A DNA stretch of 64,000 nt from Pirellulales bacterium (GTDB taxonomy: Bacteria; Planctomycetota; Planctomycetia; Pirellulales; Thermoguttaceae), in NCBI GenBank assembly GCA_016931995.1, contig JAFGDS010000069.1:62001-126000 (forward strand), in the 5' to 3' direction. The position numbers and the translations under genes were made by a program. Each line of letters starts with the position of its first letter. Position 1 is the stretch's first letter. The notes under the pieces are model-generated. The model was given only the letters and a program-made list of their open reading frames with translations. It did not search any database and was not told where the DNA came from. Shown here one piece after another: positions 6,782 to 15,252 of the stretch.

Positions 6782-9394
6782 TTAAACCCGCCTGCTCTCT
6801 GTTTTCCACTCCCGCTTCAAGTCCGACGAAAAAAACCTTGCCGAGGGCGCCGCGGCGGGCCTGCCCAGCCGTGCCTTTCGCGGGGCACTCGGTTCGCCGC
6901 ACGACCGGGCAAGCCGGCCGCGGCGCCCACGGCGTTGTCGCCTCACAACTCCCAATGCGATCAGTCCGAACAACGCGGCGACCAGCGCGCCTGGCTCGGG
7001 AACGGACGGCGTCCCCGGCGGGGACTCCCAATGCGCGGCCAGGATGGCCAAATCCAGGTCGTCCACCACGCCGTCGCGGTTGAAATCGCCGTCCGTCCAG
7101 TCCGGATCGTCGGCGCTGAGCCAGTTAGCGGCCAGGAGGGCCGCATCGGCGCCATTCACGCGGCCGTCGCCGTTGGCGTCGCCCGGCACGTCGCGCCCGG
7201 CGAGGATGGCGACGATCTCGTCCGTGTTCAAGACGGTGTCGAAGATACGGAAATCATCCAGACTCAACCGGCCGTGGTCGTTGTCCGCGTTGCCCCCGGC
7301 GAGGTAAACGAAGCTCCCGGGATTGGCCCACGTGCCCTCATCCACGTCGCGCAGCAGCCCGTCCACGTAAAGATTCAGCACCACGCCACCGCCGGCGCGG
7401 AACCAAGACACGGCCATGTGGTACCACTCCTCGGGGCCGGCCAGGTTGTCCAGGTCGAAGGCGACGTAGGCATCGCTCTCGATGCGGAATCGCGCCTCGC
7501 CGGTGCTGTAGACCCACATCTCCCAGTCTTCCGGATCCGCGGAATTGTCGAAGATGGTTTGAAAGTCGTAGTACGCGCTGGGCTTGCACCAAAAAGAGAT
7601 CGTGCCCGCGTCGGTGAGCGTGTACGGGACGCGGACGTAGTCGCCGCCGGTTAGGCCGGTGGGATTGTTGAACGCGAGGGCCTGGCCGCGGGGTCCCGCC
7701 GTGTACGCGGTCGTGCCCGTGGCGCCATCGACCAGCGCGCCGTTGTACGTGGCGCCGCCGGAGCCCGTGTTGGCCAAGTTGCCCTCGAAATCCAGCCGGA
7801 CGACGGGCAAGGCCACGGTCGCCAGTGGATTGGCGGCCAGCACGGCGCGGCCCGTTCCGCTGTTGTACAGACCGCGGATCTCCGTCTGGCTCAGGGCGCG
7901 GCTCCATACGGCCGTGTCGTCCAATTGGCCGTCGAAGAAGGAGTTGGTGTCGGAGCCGTTGCGGCCGAAAAAGATCGACTGCGTGCCGACGATGCCCACC
8001 AGCCCATCCGAACCGCTGCCGTCGTCGGCGTGCATGTCCATGAGTTGGCCGTCGAGGTAGATCCGCGCCACGCCGGCGCCCCCGTCGTACACGCCGACGA
8101 CGTGGTGCCAGGCCGTGGTGTCCAGCGCGGTCTCGGGGATGCCGGGTCGGGCCGCAGCGCCCGCGGTGACCTTGAATCGCAGCTCGCCGGCCGAGCGATC
8201 GGTATACAGAACGTAGGCGTCTTGCGACGAATCGAGGATGGGCTGGAAGCTTCCGGTGGACGCCGACGGCAAGCGGTCGAGCTTCACCCAGGCCGAGATC
8301 GTCACGGCGTTGGTCATGGGCGACGTCAGCGGCGAGTCGGCCACCTCGGCGTAGTCGTCCGCGCCGTCGAACTCCAACGCCCCGCCCAGCTTCGCGCCCG
8401 AACCGTCCACCCACTGGCCGGGCAGCAGGACCGTGGGGCCGAGCCGGGCGTCGAGCCCCCGGGCGGAGTCGATCGCCGTCGAACTGGTCGGGTTGGCCAG
8501 CCCGTCGTCGAAGGTCCAGTTCATCATCAGTCCGTCGTGCAGCCGGCGCGGCAGACCGTCGCCAAGCTGCGGGGTGGGCGTGTTCAATACGGCGTCGGCC
8601 AGCACCGTGTTGTCGGTCACGATGCCGTCGATCCCCATGTTGCGCAGCGTCACCATCGTGGACGCGTCGTTGACCGTCCAGGCGTAGACTTGGATGCCCG
8701 CGGCGTGCGCCGCGGCAATGCCCGCGGAGGTCAGCGCCGACGTGTTTTGCCACGAGAGCTTGTCGACGCCGGCGGGAAGCGTAGGCAGCGTGGCCGCGAT
8801 GTCGCCGCTGCCCAGGGCCACGAGCGTGAATCCGCCGGGGTCCAAGGCCTCGACCGCGGCGAGAAAATCCCAGTTGAAGCAGTGGATCTCGACACTATTC
8901 TTGTAGGGCGCAAGCAGGCTCACGTACGTCGCCGCCAACGACGGCGCATTGCTCTTTATGTCCAGGCACGAGATCATTCCGTGGCTGTCGGCCAGCGCGA
9001 CGGCCTCGATCATGGTGGGCACCTGTTCGCCGGCGAACGCGGAACCGAACTTGTCCGGGTAACCGGCGTCCAAGGCGCGGATCTGGTCGAACGTGAACGA
9101 CGAGACGCTGCCCGTGCCGTTGGTCGTGCGATCGACCGTGGCATCGTGCATCAGGATGATCTGCCCGTCGGCGGTCAAACGCGGATCCGATTCGACGCCC
9201 CAGCTCGATCCCACTGCCGCGGTGATCGCGGCCAGGGTATTTTCCGGAGCTATCGAGGAGTTGCCCCGGTGGCCGATCACGACGGGGCCCGCCGAGGCCG
9301 CGGCGCAGAGAACCGCGCACGCCACTACCGCGGCCGCCACGGAAGGTCGCCGTGCCGAGGGCCGGTTGTCGCCGTCGGGGGTGTGTCGCGCCAT
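6782..9394 (-). CDS. Secreted glycerophosphodiester phosphodiesterase fused to LamG, dockerin-like and PEP-CTERM modules
   Basis: The 870-residue protein starts with a signal peptide and then a GDPD TIM-barrel (about residues 38-260). The barrel keeps GHRGNSSIAPENT (H42, R43, E51), the metal pair E68/D70 in VESDPRLTADG and the second histidine in LMHDATVDRTTNG (H83), so hydrolysis of glycerophosphodiesters to glycerol-3-phosphate is expected. Two LamG-like domains follow (HHVVGVYDGGAGVARIYLDG; WEMWVYSTGEARFR), then two calcium-loop repeats (GDANGDGRVNGADA; GDFNRDGVVDDLDL) and VPEPGALVAALFGL. The start at 9394 precedes the signal peptide; frame continues further upstream only as an antisense shadow. 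Oddly, 48 residues follow the point where PEP-CTERM proteins normally stop. Confidence 0.87.
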   Translation of the reverse strand: MARHTPDGDNRPSARRPSVAAAVVACAVLCAAASAGPVVIGHRGNSSIAPENTLAAITAAVGSSWGVESDPRLTADGQIILMHDATVDRTTNGTGSVSSFTFDQIRALDAGYPDKFGSAFAGEQVPTMIEAVALADSHGMISCLDIKSNAPSLAATYVSLLAPYKNSVEIHCFNWDFLAAVEALDPGGFTLVALGSGDIAATLPTLPAGVDKLSWQNTSALTSAGIAAAHAAGIQVYAWTVNDASTMVTLRNMGIDGIVTDNTVLADAVLNTPTPQLGDGLPRRLHDGLMMNWTFDDGLANPTSSTAIDSARGLDARLGPTVLLPGQWVDGSGAKLGGALEFDGADDYAEVADSPLTSPMTNAVTISAWVKLDRLPSASTGSFQPILDSSQDAYVLYTDRSAGELRFKVTAGAAARPGIPETALDTTAWHHVVGVYDGGAGVARIYLDGQLMDMHADDGSGSDGLVGIVGTQSIFFGRNGSDTNSFFDGQLDDTAVWSRALSQTEIRGLYNSGTGRAVLAANPLATVALPVVRLDFEGNLANTGSGGATYNGALVDGATGTTAYTAGPRGQALAFNNPTGLTGGDYVRVPYTLTDAGTISFWCKPSAYYDFQTIFDNSADPEDWEMWVYSTGEARFRIESDAYVAFDLDNLAGPEEWYHMAVSWFRAGGGVVLNLYVDGLLRDVDEGTWANPGSFVYLAGGNADNDHGRLSLDDFRIFDTVLNTDEIVAILAGRDVPGDANGDGRVNGADAALLAANWLSADDPDWTDGDFNRDGVVDDLDLAILAAHWESPPGTPSVPEPGALVAALFGLIALGVVRRQRRGRRGRLARSCGEPSAPRKARLGRPAAAPSARFFSSDLKREWKTESRRV

Positions 9395-9429
9395 GGTTGC
9401 CCGATTCTTCGTTGTGCGCGCCGTCCGCG

Positions 9430-10503
9430 TCAATACGTGCCGTTGAGTGTTAGTCCGTCGTCCCGCACGCCCAGATACCGGTGCGTGCGAGGATTGACCT
9501 CGTAGCCGATCTGCCGCACGGATCCGTCGCAGAACGACATGTTGACGCCCGTGGGATGGCAGCTCCCGAAGGCGTATTGCATGTAGACCCCCTCCCGATC
9601 CTGGACCATCACGAAGTACGTGCTGCGGTGGAAGTCCCGGTTGTAGCCGCCGTAGCACGACTCGTTGTCGCCCTTGTCGTCTAGGTCGCCGCCGACGTAG
9701 CCGTCGTATGCCTCGGGCCGCAGCGACTTCTCGCCGATCAGATAGGTGCAACTGGTTCCGTCCGAGATGTCGGCCGGCGTAATGAGACTCCGCTGGAAGC
9801 AGACGCCGTTCATGGTCTCCATGACGTTCAGAGGCGTCCAGTTGGCCGGGTCGTCGGGATTGGAATGCTGTCCATTGTCGGGAGCGATCTGGGAGGCGTC
9901 CACGTTGATCGGGTCGCCGCAGCAGGCGGCGTAATCCGTCTTGGCCACCTTGCCGCTGGCCGGCATGTCCGCGTTGAGGATGTTGTCGTTGTAGTACGAC
10001 TTCGGCGCGGTGGGTTCGGCGGGCCGGCGACTGGGGCAATACAAAATCGGAATCGCCTTGGTCGTCATATTGGTGAGGGCAAGCCGCTTGAACGCCGGGT
10101 TGGTCTGTCCAACGGCCATGTCGCGGATCGCGCCCTGCTCGATGTACGGCAGGACATTGAAGATCCACCCGCCGCACTGGTCCAACCCGAAGCCGCGCTT
10201 CTGCCCCGTCGGCTTCCCGGGGTGGAGCCAATCCGGATCCCCCACCCAGGTCCAAAGCCAGCCGCCCGTGGGCAAATGGCCGTGGGCGTCCATGTGCGTC
10301 ATGCAGCCCTGGGCCAGCTCGCCGATGTGGTTGGCGCACTGGAGGCGTCTGGCGGCCTCCCTCGCGGCCTGCACCGCGGGAAGCAAGAGCGCGATCAGAA
10401 CGCCGATGATCGCAATGACGACCAGCAGCTCCACGAGCGTGAAGCCGCGCCGAAAGCGCACGCGCGCGGGGCCCGCATGACGCCCCCGAATCGCCTGAGA
10501 CAT
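9430..10503 (-). CDS. DUF1559 family prepilin-like secreted protein
   Basis: A 357-residue protein with a type IV prepilin-like N-terminus: basic leader RVRFRRG, then FTLVELLVVIAIIGVLIALL, with predicted cleavage between G and F by a prepilin peptidase. PAVQAAREAARR follows, the hallmark of the DUF1559 family that is greatly expanded in Planctomycetota. Near the C-terminus an H-X9-DG motif (CHPTGVNMSFCDGSV) marks the second family signature. The role is unknown; pseudopilin-like surface or transport functions have been proposed. The ATG is preceded by AGGAAGGG. Its stop lies 35 bases before the GDPD-LamG gene, so it probably heads an operon of exported proteins. Confidence 0.92.
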   Translation of the reverse strand: MSQAIRGRHAGPARVRFRRGFTLVELLVVIAIIGVLIALLLPAVQAAREAARRLQCANHIGELAQGCMTHMDAHGHLPTGGWLWTWVGDPDWLHPGKPTGQKRGFGLDQCGGWIFNVLPYIEQGAIRDMAVGQTNPAFKRLALTNMTTKAIPILYCPSRRPAEPTAPKSYYNDNILNADMPASGKVAKTDYAACCGDPINVDASQIAPDNGQHSNPDDPANWTPLNVMETMNGVCFQRSLITPADISDGTSCTYLIGEKSLRPEAYDGYVGGDLDDKGDNESCYGGYNRDFHRSTYFVMVQDREGVYMQYAFGSCHPTGVNMSFCDGSVRQIGYEVNPRTHRYLGVRDDGLTLNGTY

Positions 10504-11177
10504 GGCTTATCCCTTCCTACTCGCGTCCCCGAAAGGACCTTGCACCTGACGCGATTGTGACACGGTCGCGCGAGCGTTTCGTTGCGGTCGTGTTCACGTT
10601 TGGTTTCGCGTACGTCGCCGGCTGGGCGACGCGACCGAGCGCCGCGAGGGCAATCGGCGTGTCCACCCGGCGATGAGCCCATTCAATCGAGCAGTCATCA
10701 CCCCGCCGGACCTGGGATATCGTGCCTTGTCTCTGTTCCTCCGCCTCGTGGATGAGTGGGACCGGACGGGCAACCACCGCCACCCAATCGGGAGGCGCAT
10801 TGCCGCCGGCCGAGTTTCCGCGCGACCAATAAAAAAGGCCCCGCGTCTGAAACGCGGGGCCTTTCTCTTTATCTCTTGGCCCGACGATTACGCAGGCAAA
10901 TGAATGGCGATTCACATGCTGCTGACTCCCATCTTACCTCCCGCGTCGGGCAAGTCAAGAGTTGCGCGGGAAGAAAGTATTGTCCGGTGAGGCGCGGCCG
11001 AAATTACCCCGCAACGGGGGCATGTCTCTTCAACCGCATCAATATCACCCAACGGTGGCCCCCGACATGGCGCAGTGCCCGTCGAGCAAGGAGGTACGCC
11101 TTGCCTCCAACGACGGGTGTGCCCCTTCGCCCAGATCGCGCGTCTCCGTGGGATCGGACCGCGCCGAACGAGAAATC
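10504..11177. other. Gap between the DUF1559 gene and eda
   Basis: About 670 bases with one strong hairpin (10834-10864) and no recognisable gene. The part just above 10503 should hold the promoter for the minus-strand DUF1559/LamG run, but no clear -35/-10 pair could be picked out. Near 11073-11125, downstream of eda on the minus strand, nested complementary segments (CCCGTCG with CGACGGG; GCAAGG with CCTTGC) could form a transcript-end fold. Confidence 0.5.
10834..10864. terminator. Bidirectional rho-independent terminator
   Basis: Stem AAAGGCCCCGCGT (10834-10846) pairs perfectly with 10852-10864 around a 5-nt loop. A-run and T-rich flanks lie on both sides, so it can work on either strand. 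It stands between the DUF1559 promoter region and the end of eda. It is the cleanest intrinsic terminator in the window. Confidence 0.8.
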
Positions 11178-11840
11178 TCACCCTTTGGCGAGCATGTCGC
11201 GGCGGGCTTGGGCAACGACTTCGACGAAACGGCGGGCGGTCGATTCGATCTGGGCGAGGTCGCCTTCGGCAATCGCCTTGGCCGAGGCCAACGCGCCGCC
11301 CACCCCCAACGCGCACGCCCCCGCGCGAAGAAACGCGGCCGCCGTGTCCAAGTTTACCCCGCCGGTAGGCATCAGCGGAATCTGCGGCAAGGGGCCATGG
11401 ATTGCTTTTATGTGCGCGGGGCCCGTCACCTCGGAGGGAAAGACCTTGACCACGGCCGAGCCCGCCTCCCACGCCGCGAGCACTTCCGTCGGCGTCATCG
11501 CCCCGGCCATGACCGGCTTCGCGTAGCGGCGACCCATCTGGATCACGTCGAGACTGACCGTGGGGCTGACGAGAAACTCGGCCCCGGAGAGCATGGCGAT
11601 CCGCGCGGTCTCCGCGTCGAGGACGGACCCCGCCCCCAAAAGGATCCGATCGCCGAGCCGATCGGCCACCTGCTCCAGAACGCGGTGCGCCCGGGGCACG
11701 GTAAACGTGACCTCGATCACCTCGACCCCGCCCGAGCGCAGCGCCTCGGCCACGTCGGCGAGCCGCCCGCCGTCCGGCGCTCGGAGAATCGCGACAATAC
11801 CCGTATCCAAAACCCGAGCCAACGCGGGGTTTCCACACAT
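11178..11840 (-). CDS. eda: 2-dehydro-3-deoxy-phosphogluconate (KDPG/KHG) aldolase
   Basis: Cleaves KDPG into pyruvate and glyceraldehyde-3-phosphate (Entner-Doudoroff or sugar-acid catabolism). Family features run through the barrel: TGIVAILRAPDG, ALRSGGVEVIEVTFTVP, LLGAGSVLDAE, FLVSPTVSLDVI, VKVFPSEVTG (the Schiff-base lysine region) and LMPTGGVNLDTA. The start at 11840 (MCGNPALARVLDTG) gives 220 residues, near the usual 205-215. The longer open frame to 11927 runs into the tRNA-Ser gene and is rejected. The KxFP motif supports the KDPG class. Substrate stereochemistry cannot be told from sequence. Confidence 0.9.
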   Translation of the reverse strand: MCGNPALARVLDTGIVAILRAPDGGRLADVAEALRSGGVEVIEVTFTVPRAHRVLEQVADRLGDRILLGAGSVLDAETARIAMLSGAEFLVSPTVSLDVIQMGRRYAKPVMAGAMTPTEVLAAWEAGSAVVKVFPSEVTGPAHIKAIHGPLPQIPLMPTGGVNLDTAAAFLRAGACALGVGGALASAKAIAEGDLAQIESTARRFVEVVAQARRDMLAKG

Positions 11841-11900
11841 CGCCTCAAGAGTCTCCCGTTCCGTGTTTTGCCGCGAAGACCAATGAAAAGGACCTAGAAG

Positions 11901-11984
11901 CGGAGGGCATGGGACTCGAACCCACAACCCCAGGAAAGGGGCACCACATTTCCAGTGTGGCCGCTAGCCATTCGCTTACCCTCC
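11901..11984 (-). tRNA. tRNA-Ser (anticodon GGA)
   Basis: Read on the minus strand, an 84-base class II tRNA. The acceptor stem GGAGGGT pairs with GCCCTCC (one G-T pair), with discriminator G. The anticodon stem CCACA/TGTGG encloses the loop CTGGAAA, whose anticodon GGA reads UCC and UCU. A long variable arm is closed by CCCC/GGGG, and the T-loop is TTCGAGT. The 3' CCA is not encoded. It lies between eda and rho on the same strand. Confidence 0.95.
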
Positions 11985-12068
11985 GGTTGGGACGCGGCTT
12001 GCGCCGGGTCCAGCGCCTTCTCCCGAGGAGAGAGCAAACCCGATCGCGACATTCGCGTAAACGGGCTC

Positions 12069-13346
12069 TCAGTCGGCGACGTGGGCGCCGCTTATCAGTT
12101 CGATAAACTCCCGATTGGATTTGAACTTGGCGAGTTTCTGCGTCAACTGCTCCATGGCGTCGACATGGTGCATCGTCGACAGGGTCCGCCGGAGCATGGT
12201 CACGGCGTGCAGGGTGTCGGGCGGGAGGAGCTTTTCCTCGCGGCGGGTGCCGGACTGGCTGATGTCGATGGCGGGCCAGACGCGGCGGTCGGCCAGCTTG
12301 CGGTCCAATACCAGCTCCATGTTGCCCGTGCCTTTGAACTCCTGAAAGATCAACTCGTCCATCCGGCTGCCGGTGTCGATCAGGGCGGTGGCCACGATGG
12401 TGAGCGAGCCGCCTTCTTCAAACAGCCGGGCGGTGGCGAACAGTTTCTTGGGGATGTCGAGGGCCTTGACGTCCACGCCGCCGCTCATCGTGCGGCCGGT
12501 GTTTCCGACCCATTTGTTGAACGCGCGGGCCATGCGGGTGATCGAGTCCATGAGGAGGAAGACGTCCTTGCCCATCTCGGCCAGCCGGCGGCACCGCTCG
12601 ACGACGAGTTGGGACAGGCGGACGTGGCTTTCGATCTCGCGGTCGAGGCTGCTGGCGATCACCTCGCCGTGAACCGCGCGGCGCATGTCGGTCACTTCCT
12701 CCGGGCGCTCGTCGATCAGCAGGACCATGAGGGTGACTTCGGGGTAGTTCGTCGAGATGGCCTGGCTGATGTGTTGGAGCAGGAAGGTCTTGCCGGTTCG
12801 CGGCGGGGCGACGATCAGGGCGCGTTGACCTCGGCCCAAGGGCGTGAGCAGGTCCATGACGCGGGTGGTCAAGGGGGTGGGGCCGGTTTCCAGGCGGAGC
12901 CACGACTCGGGGTTGATTGGCGTCAGTTCGTCAAAGGTTTTGACCTTGACGTATTCCTCCGGGGGCATGCCGTCGACGTCGGTGATTTCCTTCAGCCGGG
13001 GGCCTTGCTGCCGGCGACCGGGCTGAACCATGCCGCTGAGAAGGAGACCCTCGCGGAGGCCGAACTTCTCGATCATGCTGCCCGGCACGAACGGGTCGGT
13101 CATCTGGCGGATGTAGTTGTTGTCGGGATCGCGGAGGAAGCCGTAGCCGTTGGGGTGCATTTCGAGCACGCCCCGGCCCGGTTCGACCGGCCCGGCGTCG
13201 CCATTGTCCGAGGCGTCGTTGTACTGGACCTGACCCTCGCGGTTTGCCGGTCCGCGATCGCCGCGATTGCCGCGTGGTCGCCCACGGAAGTTGCCGGTGG
13301 ACGTGCCGCCCTTGCCTCGGGGGCGACTCTTTTTCCTTTTCGCCAT
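12069..13346 (-). CDS. rho: Transcription termination factor Rho
   Basis: Hexameric RNA helicase that releases RNA polymerase. The 425-residue protein has a basic low-complexity N-terminus rich in R and G (residues 1-45). A cold-shock-like RNA-binding domain follows (GVLEMHPNGYGFLRDPDNNY). The RecA-type ATPase has Walker A APPRTGKT (K186), Walker B VLLIDERPEEV, the arginine-finger region and the Q-loop KALDIPKKLF. The C-terminal half closely follows canonical Rho. The usual N-terminal helical Rho_N domain is not evident; the Arg/Gly segment takes its place. The start ATG at 13346 has only a weak upstream GAAGG. The 700-base upstream region may carry an autoregulatory leader, but none was recognised. 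Confidence 0.96.
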   Translation of the reverse strand: MAKRKKSRPRGKGGTSTGNFRGRPRGNRGDRGPANREGQVQYNDASDNGDAGPVEPGRGVLEMHPNGYGFLRDPDNNYIRQMTDPFVPGSMIEKFGLREGLLLSGMVQPGRRQQGPRLKEITDVDGMPPEEYVKVKTFDELTPINPESWLRLETGPTPLTTRVMDLLTPLGRGQRALIVAPPRTGKTFLLQHISQAISTNYPEVTLMVLLIDERPEEVTDMRRAVHGEVIASSLDREIESHVRLSQLVVERCRRLAEMGKDVFLLMDSITRMARAFNKWVGNTGRTMSGGVDVKALDIPKKLFATARLFEEGGSLTIVATALIDTGSRMDELIFQEFKGTGNMELVLDRKLADRRVWPAIDISQSGTRREEKLLPPDTLHAVTMLRRTLSTMHHVDAMEQLTQKLAKFKSNREFIELISGAHVAD

Positions 13347-14064
13347 GGAACACCTTCAAAAGTGACTTGGGCGCAAACGCGGACCCACAGCGCGGAACAC
13401 TGGGAATGACATCCCCGAGCCCAAGGCATTCCTCGAACCCGGAAGGTTCACGAGGAGTTGGCCTGCGAGCTCAATCCCCGTTGGAGCACGAGAATCGCAA
13501 ATCTCACCTGGCCGGTCGCCCCCTGCGGGCGGCGCGGACCTCAAGCGGCTTCATTTCGGCCGAAACGGAGTCTGTTCGTCAATCACTGAGTTGATGACCA
13601 AACCCGGCCTGCCGGAAAAAACGTCAACGCCAACAGCGTCAACGGCAAGAACCCCCGGCCGCGAAGCGACTTCCCCAAAAGCGCGGCGAAGTTACTCCCA
13701 AGGGGTGGCCCGAAGATACTCAATCGTGGGCCTTAAGCGCCTACTTGCGAGGCAGAACGCAAACTATGGCTATCTTAACCTTGTGTCGGTTTGTGTCAAG
13801 GCGGGAGTGGACAATTCCCAGGAATTCGGAAGGATTTTCCGACAATCCGCCGGGACGACGCCTCGCATTGCCTCAACATATCTATCTACCCCATGTTGTC
13901 GGCTTTACCGGGACCGAACTCGCGGCCAATTGGCTGGGGACCCAAATCCGCGCCTTCCGCTACAACCCAACGATTTTCCCACGATGTTGTCCCGGCCGCG
14001 TTCCGATAAGCATTAGGCGGCATACCCGGCCGCTTTCCACGTCTTCCTCGCGCGGGGATTAGGA
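13347..14064. other. Long gap between divergent rho and thioredoxin/YHS genes
   Basis: This 718-base region separates two divergently transcribed genes and is lower in GC than its surroundings between 13740 and 14000. Open frames inside (for example 13591-14016) show no family similarity and have atypical composition. Both promoters must lie here; a TTGACG string near 13625-13645 on the minus strand is the only weak candidate seen. No RNA gene, long repeat or attachment site was recognised. Confidence 0.5.
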
Positions 14065-15174
14065 ATGATCGCGATGCGCCCGAAAGCATGGTTCCTCTAC
14101 GCCTTGGTACTGACTTTGGTTTCCACCGGGCAGGCGCCGGGGCAGGTTGTGGCTTGGCAATCGGACCTCCAGACGGCCCAGCAGATGGCCGCCCAGTCGA
14201 ACCGACTGGTGTTGATCCATTTCGGGGCGCCCTGGTGCGAGGCGTGCCACAGGATGGAGCGGGAGACCCTGGCCGACCCGATGGTATATGACGCCATGAG
14301 GATGGACTTCGTGCCGGTGGGGCTCAACGTGGACCACCATCGGGCGCTCGCTCGCCAATACGGCGTCAACGCGTTGCCCACCGACGTCATTATCGCGCCG
14401 CAGGGTCAACTGATCGATCGGCTGGTGGGGTACATTTCGCGGACGGATTACGCGGCCCGGCTCGCGCGGATTGTTGCCGCCACGCGGCGCCCGGCGCTTG
14501 CGGCGAACATGCCCGGAGGTTCTCCGGAAATAGCCGGTCGGTACGCGCCGCCATCCAGCGTGGGATACGACAATCCGGCCATGACCACGGCGCCGGCCCA
14601 ACCGTTCGGTCCACCGCCGACCGTGAGCCAGCCGTCGCTGTCGTCGCCAGGTCAACCGACGGGTCCGCGGGGGACGCTGCCACCGTGGGCGAATGCGTCC
14701 ACGCCCTATCCCGCCCCGGCGGGACCGGCGTTGTCGCCCGGCAATCCCACGATGCCACCCGGCGCGACATCCGTGGCGGGCGCGGCTCCGCAACAGCCGC
14801 CCGCGCCGTTGGGACTCGACGGCTATTGCCCGGTCGAATTGATCGAACGCAAGGAATGGACACTAGGCAACCAGCAATGGAGCACGGTGTTCGCCGGGCG
14901 GACGTACCTGTTCGCCGGCCCGCGGCATCTTCAGCGGTTCCTGGCGGATCCGGATCGGTACAGTCCGGTCAACTCGGGCGTGGACGTCGTGCTGCAATTC
15001 GACCGCGGGCAGATCGTACCGGGCCAACGCCGACACGGCGTCTTCTTCGGCGAGCGGATCTTTCTTTTTGCGTGCGAGGACTCGTTGCAGGCGTTTGCCC
15101 GCGATTCGGCGCGCTACGAGAACGCGTTGCGACAGGCCGCCGAACAAGCCCGCCGACCGGCAAACTATCGTTGA
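14065..15174 (+). CDS. Exported thioredoxin-fold protein with C-terminal YHS-like domains
   Basis: A 369-residue protein with a signal peptide (AWFLYALVLTLVSTGQAPG) and a thioredoxin-like domain (about 35-150) with FGAPWCEACHRM, whose CxxC pair is C58 and C61. The order resembles DsbD-gamma/SoxW-type reductases. A Pro/Ala/Ser-rich linker of about 100 residues follows. From residue 253 there are two tandem YHS-like halves starting GYCPVELIERKEWTLG and ending in repeated RTYLFAGPRHLQRFLADPD and RIFLFACEDSLQAFARD. YHS domains are often linked to metal handling. A periplasmic redox or metal-handling role is plausible but unproven. The ATG follows GGGGATTAGGA. Confidence 0.8.
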   Translation: MIAMRPKAWFLYALVLTLVSTGQAPGQVVAWQSDLQTAQQMAAQSNRLVLIHFGAPWCEACHRMERETLADPMVYDAMRMDFVPVGLNVDHHRALARQYGVNALPTDVIIAPQGQLIDRLVGYISRTDYAARLARIVAATRRPALAANMPGGSPEIAGRYAPPSSVGYDNPAMTTAPAQPFGPPPTVSQPSLSSPGQPTGPRGTLPPWANASTPYPAPAGPALSPGNPTMPPGATSVAGAAPQQPPAPLGLDGYCPVELIERKEWTLGNQQWSTVFAGRTYLFAGPRHLQRFLADPDRYSPVNSGVDVVLQFDRGQIVPGQRRHGVFFGERIFLFACEDSLQAFARDSARYENALRQAAEQARRPANYR

Positions 15175-15190
15175 GCGCGCCGCGCGCTAA

Positions 15191-15252
15191 CTCCCTTCTC
15201 CCGGTGGGAGAGGGGACGCGATATCAATGCTCTCCCGGTGGGAGAGGGGACG
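15191..15252. repeat. Two CTCTCCCGG-GGGAGAGG palindromes
   Basis: Two tandem copies (15191-15218 and 15230-15252) of a CTCCCGGTGGGAGAGGGGAC-type palindrome. The second lies in the 3' end of the neighbouring minus-strand gene and supplies its last residues and stop. Related copies are at 49245, 56375, 62843 and 62939. Confidence 0.8.

Noticed and set aside
9395-10339. N-terminal 315-codon extension of the GDPD-LamG frame
   Set aside because: Overlaps the DUF1559 gene on the same strand in another frame; lacks similarity and would bury the signal peptide.
11841-11927. Longer start for the KDPG aldolase
   Set aside because: It would place 29 codons over the tRNA-Ser gene and adds residues unlike the family N-terminus.
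11901-11984. Attachment site at the tRNA-Ser gene
   Set aside because: No integrase and no second copy of the tRNA 3' end nearby.
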